Positions 20,801-32,497 of a stretch of DNA of 64,000 bases are shown piece after piece. Source of the DNA: Actinernus sp. WN-2022 (taxonomy: Eukaryota > Cnidaria > Anthozoa > Actiniaria > Actinernidae); the NCBI GenBank assembly GCA_030867875.1, contig JAOWCC010001589.1, positions 88,311,537 through 88,375,536 of the forward strand. The letters are read 5' to 3'. Made by a program: the position numbers and the translations under genes. The notes beneath the pieces are model-generated. The model did not search any database and had not been told where the DNA came from. It was given only the letters and a program-made list of their open reading frames with translations. Positions within the stretch are counted from its first letter, which is position 1; every line of letters begins with the position of its first letter.

Positions 20801-23800
20801 TATAGCATGTGGGTTAGAGGAGCCAGGGTGGCGCAGTGATTAAGCGCTTCGCCTCACCTCTATGGCCCAAGGTTCGATACCCGGACGTGGCACCATATGT
20901 GAGTTGAATTTGTTGGTATCTCACCCTTGCTCCAAGGTTTTTTTTCCAGGTCCTCTGGTTTTCCTCCCAATTTGATCTGTGGATTAGCCAGTCCTGGCAT
21001 TGATCAGCCTCTATGGTTCAGTTTCAGGTCCCATTAGAAATTCAGAATTCAATTCAGAATTAGGTTATTTTGTAACACTGAGTCACTCTGAGTTCTTTTT
21101 TACTTCAAGGGATTTCCTACAATTTACTTTAATAAAATAAAATTGGAAGTCTAATTTCCTAGTCAGGAAATTTTGGCAGCACTCAAAACATGAAAAAAAT
21201 TATATTAAGGATATGAGCAAACTTACCTTCAAGTAATGCAAATGTATATTTATTTCCCTATTCCATTGAACAGCATGTGTGAGGGTGAAAAGAGAAAGCT
21301 TGTCATCCCATCAGATTTAGGTATGTAATGTCTGCAGCCATTCTATCTATTGTCATTCTATCTATTGTTATTCCAACAACTGTCAGCTCAAACATTAAAG
21401 GGCTGTGTGCAATAAGGGTGTAAGTAACTCCTGATCACATTCTAAATTCTCCCTTAGAGTTTGAAGGAGAATTTAGAATGTGATCAGGACTCAGCTTAAT
21501 GCCCTTGTTACACACAGCTCTTCGATTCATTTCATGTGTTCAATGGTAGCCTGCTTGCAGGCGGTGGAGGGTGTTTTTTCGCGCAGCAAATGGATCATCG
21601 CCGCCATATTGGCCGAGCGTGATTGAGAGCTAGGATCGAATGACAAATGGAGGGGGGAGGGGGTTGGGGGAGAAGAAGCAGATCTGAAAGACCGCCTGCA
21701 CGAAAGCCCCTGGTTTCTGAGTATCCGCCCACCACGCACATGATTTCCGTTAACTTGTAACTCATTCTTAATTGACCAATAGGAGTCGACGTGTGACAGC
21801 CTGCCAATTTTGATTTGGTTTGATTGAAATGCGTGCAATATTCAAAACAAACTTCGCTCGCTGTCAAATGCAATGCAAAATGTTGGTAAAATTGGTTCTC
21901 AGATACGGAAATTTCAATAAAACCAGCTATTTTTGTCCAAAGTTCTCCATGGAAAGGACTGCGACAGTACCACTTTAGATATATATGTAGACAGTTCGGT
22001 TTTAGCTTGTTGCGTTCGCCCCATCAGTCTCTCAAAGAGTTTCATGTTGCAAATCCTCCGAAATACATACATTTAATACAAGCTACTTCAAAAAGCTGTC
22101 CAGCACCGCAGTCTGGCGAACCAGAAGACACTCTCAGAAGAGGTGCCATACAAGCGGCTGCTTCCTTTCTTAAAAGAATTAAGCTCGCATAAAGATAAAT
22201 ACAGGATCGAAAAAATCTCTAAACTTCAAAGAAAACTCAGATGCAAACAAAGTTTTGTCTGGAACTCGATATTGAAGAACTCGTGGTAAATGTTGTGATC
22301 GTCTTTCTCTGACAACTCGAAGTCCATCTTAGTGAATGTTTGCCGACAGAAATGGATGACCGTTGCATAAATGTATTGAGGCGGATTTCTGATTATTTCC
22401 TAGTTCAACGGCCGTGAAGTCAATAGCCGGATTGCATCTCTGCAATTTGGTCGACAACAGTAGTTTTCAGTGGCGAATTAAGTCACGGTTCGTTAATTGT
22501 CGAGTTCTCTTTACCGTAAATATCATATTCTTTCCAAAGCCTGTCGAAAGCACAGCCAGAACGGCAAGTTTAAAGTACAGGTCACAATTCACAGCGGGTC
22601 AGGTTGTTAAATTCTAAGACAAAATAAAGGCTCTGTATAGCTAGTTCCTCCTGCTCTGTTTTCAAAGTACCTTTACCCAGCCGCGGAGAAAGAAGCGAGC
22701 AGCTGTGTTCTCTCTAGAAAACCTCTGGAACTCGGGTTAAGGCGAAGGAGATAACTTTGAAAACGGAGCAGGAGGAAGCTATATACAGAGCCTGATATTT
22801 ACGGTTTACGAACTTGCGAAAAGAGAACTCGACAACAAACCTCTCGCAGTTCGCCGATCGCCGCCTTCGCGGTTCTTTCTCCGTGGCTGTTCTCTTCAAA
22901 AAAGACAAAGCCTTTTGTATTACTCGCCATATTTTATCAACTGCAAGCTCAGTACACAACACTTATTCTAGTTACGCCGCTTCGCAAGGCTACACATATT
23001 CCTTTCAGTTCTTGCTTTCAACACTTGTCGCGATAAGCTTATTTGACACCGTTTCAGCCAATCATATACCCCGTCCGCTGGTGGACGGGATCTAACTTTT
23101 GTACTCAAAAACCAGGGACTTTCGTGCAGGCGGTCTTTCAGATCTGCTTCTCCCCCACCCCCCTCCCCCCTCCATTTGTCATTCGATCCCAGGTCTCAAT
23201 CACGCTCGGCCAATATGGCGGCGATGATCCGTTTGCTGCGCGAAAAAACACCCTCCACCGCCTGCAAGCAGGCTAGTTCAATGGCAGATCCTTGAACTTG
23301 ATGCCACGTCTCCATCATCAGTGTATTGATATTTCAGACATTAGTTTCCTATATATGTCGTTTGACATGGCACAAGGGTATTTTGTCCAAAATAGTACAT
23401 GCTGTTATTCGAGTTGGATTCCATTTCTCATCGGTTTTTTTATTTTCATTTTGCAGGTTATGGTGAGAGGGGAGCTCCACCCAAGATTCCAGGTAATAAT
23501 ATTGTTTTATAGATTGCCATGTCATAATAATGAACATTTTAATTGATAAGCAACAAAATCACAGGAAAAATCTCCCAAAATGTCTGAACACCTTAGGGTC
23601 TCTTTCATTTCTTTTATACATGTATTACATAACAAAATTAAATCCAAAACAACCCATTTTTTCTAATTTTATAAGAAGACCCGAATGAGTTAATGAAAAT
23701 CTTAGATTAATGCATAAGTGGTTATCGGCGAATAAGCTGTCATTGAATATTGACAAAACGAACTTCAAAAACTCATGAATAATTAATGAGCATTTTGTCC

Positions 23801-26800
23801 AATCAAATGAAGCAAATCAGTCACGTGCATGCTCCTTTATACCTGATAAAATCTCATCATTCTAAAAGGCCCGCGGAGGGATTTGAATTCTGTCCCAGAG
23901 GGAAACGGGGTTAATGATTGAGACAATGGAATTTCTATTGATGTTTCAGCTTTCTCATTGAATTGCTAATTAGGATGAACGTTTTACATAAAGAATACTA
24001 ATGAACATGAAATTTTATATAAAGTTTCATCCTAATTAAAAATTCACTGATAAAGACCCAAAGAAAGCAAAAAGTACACGGAACATAAGGTACCTAGATA
24101 ATAAATTTTGCACTAAATTTACTAATATCAGCAGACTACCGAGATACACAGATAATATTATTAAAATGAAGTTATCCAACTACCATTACTAGTTTACCGA
24201 GCCACTGTTTAGTTCCAATTATTAAACCAAACTCAAAGCCGTAAAATAATAAAAATGTGCATTAAACTTACATATTTTGTGCCGGAGTCAAAAATTTTGA
24301 GTCTGCCGTCATATCAGTCACATCGCCTTCCAAGTCTTGAACTTTATTGAGGTAAACCACGACACCAAATCGTTCAAGTGGAGGTTCTTCTTGCATTGCA
24401 AAACGCCGATTCAAACAACATAGTATGGTAATTTCTTCATGTCATTCCCTTGAGATGTTCGTAATTGCAGGCGGTGATTACTCGAATATTTTGCATGGCG
24501 TTGTGAATACAAAGGTTCAGTGGTTCATTAAGTAACCATTCCCTTGAGATGTGCGTCTTTCTTTCATTGCATTCTTAAAGCGTTTTTGAAGCCGTTTAAA
24601 ACACTCACAGCACGTGTTTTATCAAGTCTAAAAATTCTCGGGCTTTGCCCTCGAATTTTTAAACTTGATAAAACACTGCTGTTCGTGTTTTAAACAGTAC
24701 TTCATCATATTCCATCCTCCTCAAAAACCAGTGAGCTATAAAATCAAATTATGCATATTAAACAATCGAGAAATTAAGCAAAGGCTGATACAACACTCCT
24801 GCTCATGTTGTAAACACTACTTACCAGTCAATAACAGTAGAAAAACATGAATAAATGAATAATAGCAAAGGCTGATACAACACTCCTGCTCATGTTGTAA
24901 ACACTACTTACCAGTCAATAACAGTAGAAAAACATGAATAAATGAATAATAGCAAAGGCTGATACAACACTCCTGCTCATGTTGTAAACACTACTTACCA
25001 GTCAATAACAGTAGAAAAACATGAATAAATGAATAATAGCAAAGGCTGATACAACACTCCTGCTCATGTTGTAAACACTACTTACCAGTCAATAACAGTA
25101 GAAAAACATGAATAAATGAATAATAGCAAAGGCTGATACAACACTCCTGCTCATGTTGTAAACACTACTTACCAGTCAATAACAGTAGAAAAACATGAAT
25201 AAATGAATAATAGCAAAGGCTGATACAACACTCCTGCTCATGTTGTAAACACTACTTACCAGTCAATAACAGTAGAAAAACATGAATAAATGAATAATAG
25301 CAAAGGCTGATACAACACTCCTGCTCATGTTGTAAACACTACTTACCAGTCAATAACAGTAGAAAAACATGAATAAATGAATAATAGCAAAGGCTGATAC
25401 AACACTCCTGCTCATGTTGTAAACACTACTTACCAGTCAATAACAGTAGAAAAACATGAATAAATGAATAATAGCAAAGGCTGATACAACACTCCTGCTC
25501 ATGTTGTAAACACTACTTACCAGTCAATAACAGTAGAAAAACATGAATAAATGAATAATAGCAAAGGCTGATACAACACTCCTGCTCATGTTGTAAACAC
25601 TACTTACCAGTCAATAACAGTAGAAAAACATGAATAAATGAATAATAGCAAAGGCTGATACAACACTCCTGCTCATGTTGTAAACACTACTTACCAGTCA
25701 ATAACAGTAGAAAAACATGAATAAATGAATAATAGCAAAGGCTGATACAACACTCCTGCTCATGTTGTAAACACTACTTACCAGTCAATAACAGTAGAAA
25801 AACATGAATAAATGAATAATAGCAAAGGCTGATACAACACTCCTGCTCATGTTGTAAACACTACTTACCAGTCAATAACAGTAGAAAAACATGAATAAAT
25901 GAATAATAGCAAAGGCTGATACAACACTCCTGCTCATGTTGTAAACACTACTTACCAGTCAATAACAGTAGAAAAACATGAATAAATGAATAATAGCAAA
26001 GGCTGATACAACACTCCTGCTCATGTTGTAAACACTACTTACCAGTCAATAACAGTAGAAAAACATGAATAAATGAATAATAGCAAAGGCTGATACAACA
26101 CTCCTGCTCATGTTGTAAACACTACTTACCAGTCAATAACAGTAGAAAAACATGAATAAAAGAATAATAGCAAAGGCTGATACAACACTCCTGCTCATGT
26201 TGTAAACACTACTTACCAGTCAATAACAGTAGAAAAACATGAATAAATGAATAATAGCAAAGGCTGATACAACACTCCTGCTCATGTTGTAAACACTACT
26301 TACCAGTCAATAACAGTAGAAAAACATGAATAAATGAATAATAGCAAAGGCTGATACAACACTCCTGCTCATGTTGTAAACACTACTTACCAGTCAATAA
26401 CAGTAGAAAAACATGAATAAAAGAATAATAGCAAAGGCTGATACAACACTCCTGCTCATGTTGTAAACACTACTTACCAGTCAATAACAGTAGAAAAACA
26501 TGAATAAATGAATAATAGCAAAGGCTGATACAACACTCCTGCTCATGTTGTAAACACTACTTACCAGTCAATAACAGTAGAAAAACATGAATAAATGAAT
26601 AATAGCAAAGGCTGATACAACACTCCTGCTCATGTTGTAAACACTACTTACCAGTCAATAACAGTAGAAAAACATGAATAAATGAATAATAGCAAAGGCT
26701 GATACAACACTCCTGCTCATGTTGTAAACACTACTTACCAGTCAATAACAGTAGAAAAACATGAATAAATGAATAATAGCAAAGGCTGATACAACACTCC

Positions 26801-28688
26801 TGCTCATGTTGTAAACACTACTTACCAGTCAATAACAGTAGAAAAACATGAATAAAAGAATAATAGCAAAGGCTGATACAACACTCCTGCTCATGTTGTA
26901 AACACTACTTACCAGTCAATAACAGTAGAAAAATATGAATAAATGAATAATAGCAAAGGCTGATACAACACTCCTGCTCATGTTGTAAACACTACTTACC
27001 AGTCAATAACAGTAGAAAAACATGAATAAAAGAATAATAGCAAAGGCTGATACAACACTCCTGCTCATGTTGTAAACACTACTTACCAGTCAATAACAGT
27101 AGAAAAACATGAATAAATGAATAATAGCAAAGGCTGATACAACACTCCTGCTCATGTTGTAAACACTACTTACCAGTCAATAACAGTAGAAAAACATGAA
27201 TAAATGAATAATAGCAAAGGCTGATACAACACTCCTGCTCATGTTGTAAACACTACTTACCAGTCAATAACAGTAGAAAAACATGAATAAATGAATAATA
27301 GCAAAGGCTGATACAACACTCCTGCTCATGTTGTAAACACTACTTACCAGTCAATAACAGTAGAAAAACATGAATAAATGAATAATAGCAAAGGCTGATA
27401 CAACACTCCTGCTCATGTTGTAAACACTACTTACCAGTCAATAACAGTAGAAAAACATGAATAAATGAATAATAGCAAAGGCTGATACAACACTCCTGCT
27501 CATGTTGTAAACACTACTTACCAGTCAATAACAGTAGAAAAACATGAATAAATGAATAATAGCAAAGGCTGATACAACACTCCTGCTCATGTTGTAAACA
27601 CTACTTACCAGTCAATAACAGTAGAAAAACATGAATAAATGAATAATAGCAAAGGCTGATACAACACTCCTGCTCATGTTGTAAACACTACTTACCAGTC
27701 AATAACAGTAGAAAAACATGAATAAATGAATAATAGCAAAGGCTGATACAACACTCCTGCTCATGTTGTAAACACTACTTACCAGTCAATAACAGTAGAA
27801 AAACATGAATAAAAGAATAATAGCAAAGGCTGATACAACACTCCTGCTCATGTTGTAAACACTACTTACCAGTCAATAACAGTAGAAAAACATGAATAAA
27901 TGAATAATAGCAAAGGCTGATACAACACTCCTGCTCATGTTGTAAACACTACTTACCAGTCAATAACAGTAGAAAAACATGAATAAATGAATAATAGCAA
28001 AGGCTGATACAACACTCCTGCTCATGTTGTAAACACTACTTACCAGTCAATAACAGTAGAAAAACATGAATAAAAGAATAATAGCAAAGGCTGATACAAC
28101 ACTCCTGCTCATGTTGTAAACACTACTTACCAGTCAATAACAGTAGAAAAACATGAATAAATGAATAATAGCAAAGGCTGATACAACACTCCTGCTCATG
28201 TTGTAAACACTACTTACCAGTCAATAACAGTAGAAAAACATGAATAAATGAATAATAGCAAAGGCTGATACAACACTCCTGCTCATGTTGTAAACACTAC
28301 TTACCAGTCAATAACAGTAGAAAAACATGAATAAAAGAATAATAGCAAAGGCTGATACAACACTCCTGCTCATGTTGTAAACACTACTTACCAGTCAATA
28401 ACAGTAGAAAAACATGAATAAAAGAATAATAGCAAAGGCTGATACAACACTCCTGCTCATGTTGTAAACACTACTTACCAGTCAATAACAGTAGAAAAAC
28501 ATGAATAAATGAATAATAGCAAAGGCTGATACAACACTCCTGCTCATGTTGTAAACACTACTTACCAGTCAATAACAGTAGAAAAACATGAATAAATGAA
28601 TAATTCAATTCTCATTACAGGTGGAGCAACTCTCATATTTGAAGTGGACTTGCTGAAGATTGTAGGAAAAGACAAAAGTGACTTGTGA
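17886..28688 (+). CDS. FKBP2: FKBP2-type peptidyl-prolyl cis-trans isomerase of the ER, 5 exons, 144 aa
   Basis: Exons: 17886-18056, 19401-19513, 21274-21320, 23457-23492, 28621-28688. All introns are GT-AG and the 435 nt stay in frame. Residues 1-22 are a hydrophobic signal peptide; [10 protein letters not shown] then opens the mature protein as in animal FKBP2. The FKBP fold follows, with the usual pocket residues visible: Y56, F66, D67, F78, V85, I86, W89, Y112 and F129. [12 protein letters not shown] and [15 protein letters not shown] are near-diagnostic. The C-terminus is KSDL, a KDEL-like retrieval signal (animal FKBP2 proteins end in similar tetrapeptides). Known role of the family: proline isomerisation during folding of secretory proteins in the ER lumen. 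Length fits the family. Introns are loaded with transposons, and intron 4 (5128 bp) is mostly satellite, yet the coding sequence is intact. Confidence 0.95.
18474..18668. repeat. Two hairpins in FKBP2 intron 1
   Basis: GTTAAATAAAGAATTA (18474-18489) pairs perfectly with TAATTCTTTATTTAAC (18495-18510) across a five-base loop. Just downstream, ATTTTCTTGAAAGAA near 18580 is mirrored by TTCTTTCAAGAAAAT near 18648. Probably MITE ends. Confidence 0.65.
20254..20396. mobile_element. Small inverted-repeat element in FKBP2 intron 2
   Basis: ATGGTTTT at the left and AAAACCAT at the right. Internally GGCGGCCATGTTAGTGTACC is mirrored by GGTACACCAACATGGCCGCC. About 140 bp, no ORF. Both arms contain a YY1-like GGCGGCCAT. 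Confidence 0.65.
20514..20777. mobile_element. MITE with G/C-rich interior in FKBP2 intron 2
   Basis: TTAGGGACTGGTCATAAATT at the left is matched by AATTTATGACCAGTCCCTTAA at the right. Inside are a 37-bp direct repeat (AAGACTTAATTATATATAAC, twice) and a run of about 20 Cs at 20641-20660. Confidence 0.75.
20815..21140 (+). mobile_element. tRNA-derived SINE in FKBP2 intron 2
   Basis: GTGGCGCAGTGATTAAGCG (about 20828-20846) is an A-box and GGTTCGATACC (20871-20881) a B-box. They are spaced as in a tRNA-derived RNA polymerase III promoter. The cloverleaf is incomplete and unrelated sequence follows, so this is a SINE and not a tRNA gene. The 3' boundary is approximate. Confidence 0.7.
21394..21531. 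mobile_element. Palindromic MITE in FKBP2 intron 3
   Basis: AAAGGGCTGTGTGCAATAAG at the left, mirrored by a CCCTTGTTACACACAGCTCTT-like right end. The core TGATCACATTCTAAATTCTC is repeated as its complement. Same family as 30128-30272 and related to 14172-14324. Confidence 0.7.
21547..23275. mobile_element. Mutator-like non-autonomous element, 9-bp target duplication
   Basis: The left end TAGCCTGCTTGCAGGCGG at 21547 and the right end ending in CCGCCTGCAAGCAGGCTA at 23275 are exact complements. The arms remain similar for about 185 bp. GTTCAATGG occurs directly outside both ends (21538-21546 and 23276-23284), a 9-bp duplication as expected for Mutator-like elements. The interior has further inverted segments (GGCTCTGTATA ... 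TATACAGAGCC around 22628 and 22780) and only short ORFs. It lies in FKBP2 intron 3. Confidence 0.8.
23764..24590. repeat. Diverged copy of the sequence flanking the LINE in the 9.5-kb block
   Basis: 23764-23832 resembles 30530-30592, and 23881-24560 resembles 545-1240 and 31188-31890. Shared phrases include GAAACGGGGTTAATGATTGAG and CAGACTACCGAGATACACAG. The LINE tail present between these parts in the 9.5-kb block is absent here. This is therefore the unoccupied form of an older repeat family. It lies in FKBP2 intron 4. Confidence 0.75.
24594..24696. repeat. Hairpin element next to the 87-bp array
   Basis: GTTTAAAACACTCACAGCAC and the reverse complement of its near-mirror ending GTGTTTTAAAC form arms of about 45 bp around a CTCGGGCTTTGCCCTCGA loop. 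The right arm from GATAAAACACTG (24667) aligns with GATACAACACTC of the satellite unit, 30 of 36 positions. It looks like the progenitor of the array. Confidence 0.7.
24778..28604. repeat. 87-bp satellite array, 44 copies, in FKBP2 intron 4
   Basis: The phrase GCTGATACAACACTCC recurs every 87 bp from 24784 to 28525, exactly 43 intervals. Copies are nearly identical. The main variation is AATAAATG versus AATAAAAG, scattered through the second half, plus one AAATATG. Each unit holds a perfect hairpin (TACAACA ... TGTTGTA). The array stops about 16 bp before the acceptor of the last FKBP2 exon. Confidence 0.97.
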
Positions 28689-29003
28689 TGTGCTAATGTT
28701 AGCCAGCAAAAAAGCTTGCTCCCAATGTATGGAATCATTAGGCAAGATTTTGTATTCTCCTGGCTTATATTTCTATTAGGCCAACTTTTTGCATCAATTT
28801 CTAGCTTCAATTTCACATGTATGCATGTAGAAGGCATCAATAAAATGCAAAGCTGAACAAATGTGACAATTTTTTGTCATCTCCATTTATTAGTATTTTT
28901 ATTAGTTTTGTGTCATAATATTTGGGGTTTGTCATTATGCTGACCATGTAGTCAACAACAAAAACAACTATTTGTTTCGTATTAAATATCATGTGATATG
29001 GCT
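28689..29003. other. FKBP2 3' UTR and downstream spacer
   Basis: Apart from the polyadenylation signal no gene or repeat is seen. Confidence 0.5.
28839..28844 (+). terminator. FKBP2 polyadenylation signal
   Basis: AATAAA 151 bp after the FKBP2 stop codon, in otherwise unremarkable 3' UTR. Confidence 0.65.
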
Positions 29004-29156
29004 CGTACTGGAAGGACAAACGTTTCAATATGGCTGCGATCTCGGCGACCAAGTGCTGCAGCATCAGTCATGCCTTTTCATTACAACTGCTGCTTATTCG
29101 TACTTGTGACTGAAAGTGGCTCCACCATATTGAAAACTTTGTCCTTCCAATGTAAC
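29004..29156. mobile_element. MITE, about 150 bp
   Basis: TGGAAGGACAAACGTTTCAA at the left is matched by TTGAAAACTTTGTCCTTCCA at the right. No ORF. Confidence 0.7.
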
Positions 29157-29345
29157 CCTTCACTATATTTGGCCAGCCCAAAAGTCACGTGATTTTGAAG
29201 ATAGTGCAGGGTCTCCAGGGTAGCCTGTAAACGTAAAATTTGGGGTTTTCACGTTGTATTTTTTCAGACAACGGTTGAAATGTAGGCGACTGCGTGCATT
29301 TTCACGTGCAGTTATATGTTCTGGAAACGTATACTCCAACCCAAT

Positions 29346-29685
29346 GGGCTATTCCAAAAAAAAAACATACCCCCCTGTTGAGGAACCTCGGATTGCCCTT
29401 TTTTTTACCACTCCCCTGGAATTTCCGAAAATACCGTAAATTATGACACACCCCCATGGAATTTTCATCTTGAATAAACCCCCTCCCCTGGAATTCCACA
29501 TGTTTTTACTTAAAAAAGGCCTTAACCCCTTGGAATTCCAAAGAAAAGTACCCTGCCCCTGGAAATCCAGAGGAAAAAACAGCCCCCTCCCCTGGAAATC
29601 CACCTCCAAAATCCACCCCACCCCTGAAAATCCAAGGTTCCTCAACAGGGGGGGTGCGTTTTTTTTGGGGACTAGCCCAATGCGA
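29346..29685. mobile_element. MITE filled with CCCCTGGAAT-type repeats
   Basis: GGGCTATTCC plus an A run and CCCCCCTGTTGAGGAACCT at the left mirror AGGTTCCTCAACAGGGGGGG, a T run and GGACTAGCCC at the right. The interior is a degenerate tandem of CCCTGGAATTCCA-like units, which explains the overlapping ORFs here. Confidence 0.75.
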
Positions 29686-30127
29686 ATTCGCCGAGACCCC
29701 TAGAGGTTAAGCGTCATCAAAAACTTACTCACCATGTACAAACGCTGTTAAAGCCGGATTACAGAGGATGTCTAGAAATTTTGGCCCGGATAACCAAACG
29801 TGTAAACTGGTTGGCGTCAAGTGAAAAATATATGTAAATATCATCTTAAATAACAACTCCAGAGGACGAGGTGCTAATTACGAATGAACAACAAAAATAC
29901 ATTTAGTCTCAAAAACTTATAAATCATAAGTCTCATATGTTGATAACCTACAGAGTTCGTTACTGTGCGAGTGATTGGCTAAGGTGCTCACTAACTATTG
30001 TGAAGTGATTAGCGAAAAAGCTGGTGTTAAAAAGCAAAACAATGGTTGCCAAGTCGTCATAATGTCAAAAAAATAGTTTCATGATCGGCAGTTTTAAGAC
30101 TGAACTACAAGTTGGTTTCTACTAAAA

Positions 30128-30272
30128 TAATTGAAGGGTTGTGTGCAACAAGGGCGTAAGTGTCTTGATCACATTCTACCTGAAATTCTCCTTCAAATTC
30201 TTTGTTTTCTAAGCCGAGAATTTAGAACCTGATCAGGTGTCACGCCCTTGTTGCATTCAGCCATTCAATTAG
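30128..30272. mobile_element. Palindromic MITE, intergenic
   Basis: AATTGAAGGGTTGTGTGCAA at the left and TTGCATTCAGCCATTCAATT at the right. The inner part mirrors CAACAAGGGCGTAAGTG. Same family as 21394-21531. Confidence 0.7.
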
Positions 30273-30600
30273 ACTACTCGCTCTCAGTTTATATGGCTGA
30301 TAATATCGGAGCTACGCTTCTCTTCAACTGTCAGCCAATAGAAACTTCGAGCTGTCTAATTGTTAAATATGGAAGTGTTGACAACACCACAGCATACCAA
30401 ATGATTTCAGCCAATGGCAATTTAGCCGAACAACGGGGCTATTGCACATTTTTTCCTCTCTGCCCCAGTCTCCTATAATACCTGGCTAATATCAGGCTTG
30501 GTACCATGGATTACTACATATACAAGTCTTCAAAATCTCATGAATAATTAATGAAATTTTGTCCAATCAGAAGAAGCAAATCACTCACGTGCATAATAAT

Positions 30601-31188
30601 AATATAATATAATAATTTATTACTTATATTGCGCAAGTTACATTAAAATGATCAAATGCGCATTACATGTTTTAAGTAAAAACTGACATGTACACAGAAT
30701 CATTAAACATATGGTAATAAAATATAATAAACTATAAACCATTATAAAAATCCAACGTGACAATATAATAAAAATGACCAATTTAAAATTTAAGAACTTA
30801 TCATTACAATGGAAGTCGATAAAATACTAATACGCTAATTTAAAAAGATAGGTCTTCAGATGGCTCTTAAAAGTATTAATATTTTCAATCATGCGTAGTT
30901 CCTTAGGTAGAGTTCCACAATCTAGGCGCAGCAATAACAAATGCTCTATCTCCCAATGTAGTCTTAGTTCTGATTGTAGGAGTAGCAAGCCTACGACTTT
31001 CTGAAGATCTAAGACCATATGCAGAAGACTTAATATGCAGCAAGTCACTCGCATATGATGGCGCAAGACCATGGATCGCCTTAAAAGTAATTAATATAAC
31101 TTTAAAGTTGACACGTCACCTTATTGGGAGCCAATGCAAATCATGCATGAGCGGTGTGACATGGCAATACCTCGGTGCGTTGCAAACA
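30601..31188 (-). pseudogene. CR1/L2-type LINE tail, right copy, with its 3' end
   Basis: Same LINE remnant as at 184-545, here with its complete 3' UTR. The 3' end is an AT-rich run of TAATAA-type repeats near 30590-30625, typical of L2/CR1 tails. The flanking sequence on both sides resembles 23764-24580, which lacks the LINE. This suggests the LINE inserted into an older repeat. Confidence 0.8.
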
Positions 31189-31892
31189 AGCAATTTGAAT
31201 TCTGTCCGAGGGTGAAACGGGGTTAATGATTGAGAGAATGGATAAGCACCTTGCGACTCTTGGAATTTCTATTGATGTTTCAGCTTTCTCGTTGAATTGC
31301 TAATTAGGATGAACGTTTTATATAAAGAATATTTAAAAGGTTCATCCTAATAAGAATCCACTGATAAAGACCCAGATAGCAAAAAGTACACGGATCATAA
31401 GGTCCCAAGATAATCAATTTTGCACTAAATTTACTAATATCAGCAGACTACCGAGATACACAGATAATATTATCCAACTACCATTACTTGTTTACCGAGC
31501 CACTGTTTATTCCCAATTATTAAACCAAACTCAAAGCCGTAAAATAATAAAAACGTGCATTAAACTTACAAACATCCTCTTCATATTGTGTGCCGGAGTC
31601 AAAAATTTAGAATCTGCCGTCATGTCAGTCACATCGCTTTCCAAGTCTTGACTTTATCGATGTCAACCACAACACCAAATCCTTCAAGTGCAGGTTCTTC
31701 TTGTCCTAGCTTGTTCTTTGCAACACAATGCTTTCAGCATTGCGAAACATCCGTTTGAAGCCAGCCAAACAACATAGTATGGTAATTTCTTCATGTCATT
31801 CCTCGAGATGTTCGTAATCGCAGGCGGTGATTACTCGAATTTTTGCATGGCGTTGTGAATACAATGGTTCATTAAGTACCATTATAAGTTAT

Positions 31893-32497
31893 ATGCTAAT
31901 TTTAAGAACATCAAATTGCCAAGGGAAACTATCAGCCGATAGTTCCGAGACAGACACAGTCTATTTGCGTTATTGTTCAACACAAAATTGCCTTTCGTGC
32001 TCAGCAGGCACTATTATACAAACAGACTGTGTCCGTCGAGGAACTATCGGCTGATAGTTGCCCGCGGAAATTTGATGTTCTTAAAACAAATATAAGCCCG
32101 AGAACGCAGTTCGAGGGCTTATATGCTAGTTTTAAGAACATCAAATGTCCAAGGGAAACTATCAGCCGATAGTTCCGAGACAAACACAGTCTATTTGTCG
32201 TTATTATTCATCACAAAATGGTCTTCAGCTCTCAGCGGGCACTATTATACAAATAGACTGTATCCGTCGAGGAACTATCGGCTGATAGTTGCCCGCGGAA
32301 ATTTGATGTTCTTAAAACAAATATAAGCCCGAGAACGAAGTTCGAGGGCTTATATGCTAGTTTTAAGAACATCAAATTTCCAAGGGAAACTATCAGTCGA
32401 TAGGTCCGAGACAGACACAGTCTATTTGCGTTATTGTTCAACACAAAATTGTCTTTCGTGCTCAGCGGGCACTATCGCCTGATAGTTAGCCTCCGCG
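31893..32497. repeat. Tandem palindromic array, right copy
   Basis: Duplicate of 1250-1860. It differs by a substitution near 31900 and by lacking five bases near 32219. Confidence 0.8.

Noticed and set aside
20815..20895. tRNA gene
   Set aside because: A- and B-boxes are present, but the cloverleaf stems do not close and SINE-like sequence follows.
21527..21873. ORFs of about 100 residues on the minus strand
   Set aside because: They overlap the terminal arm of the Mutator-like element, and the mirrored ORFs at 23043-23276 come from the other arm.
24778..28604. CRISPR-like array
   Set aside because: Units are contiguous 87-bp copies without unique spacers, in a eukaryotic intron. It is a satellite.
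29302..29703. Overlapping proline- or glycine-rich ORFs on both strands
   Set aside because: They lie wholly inside a MITE made of CCCCTGGAAT-like repeats, which keeps frames open by composition.
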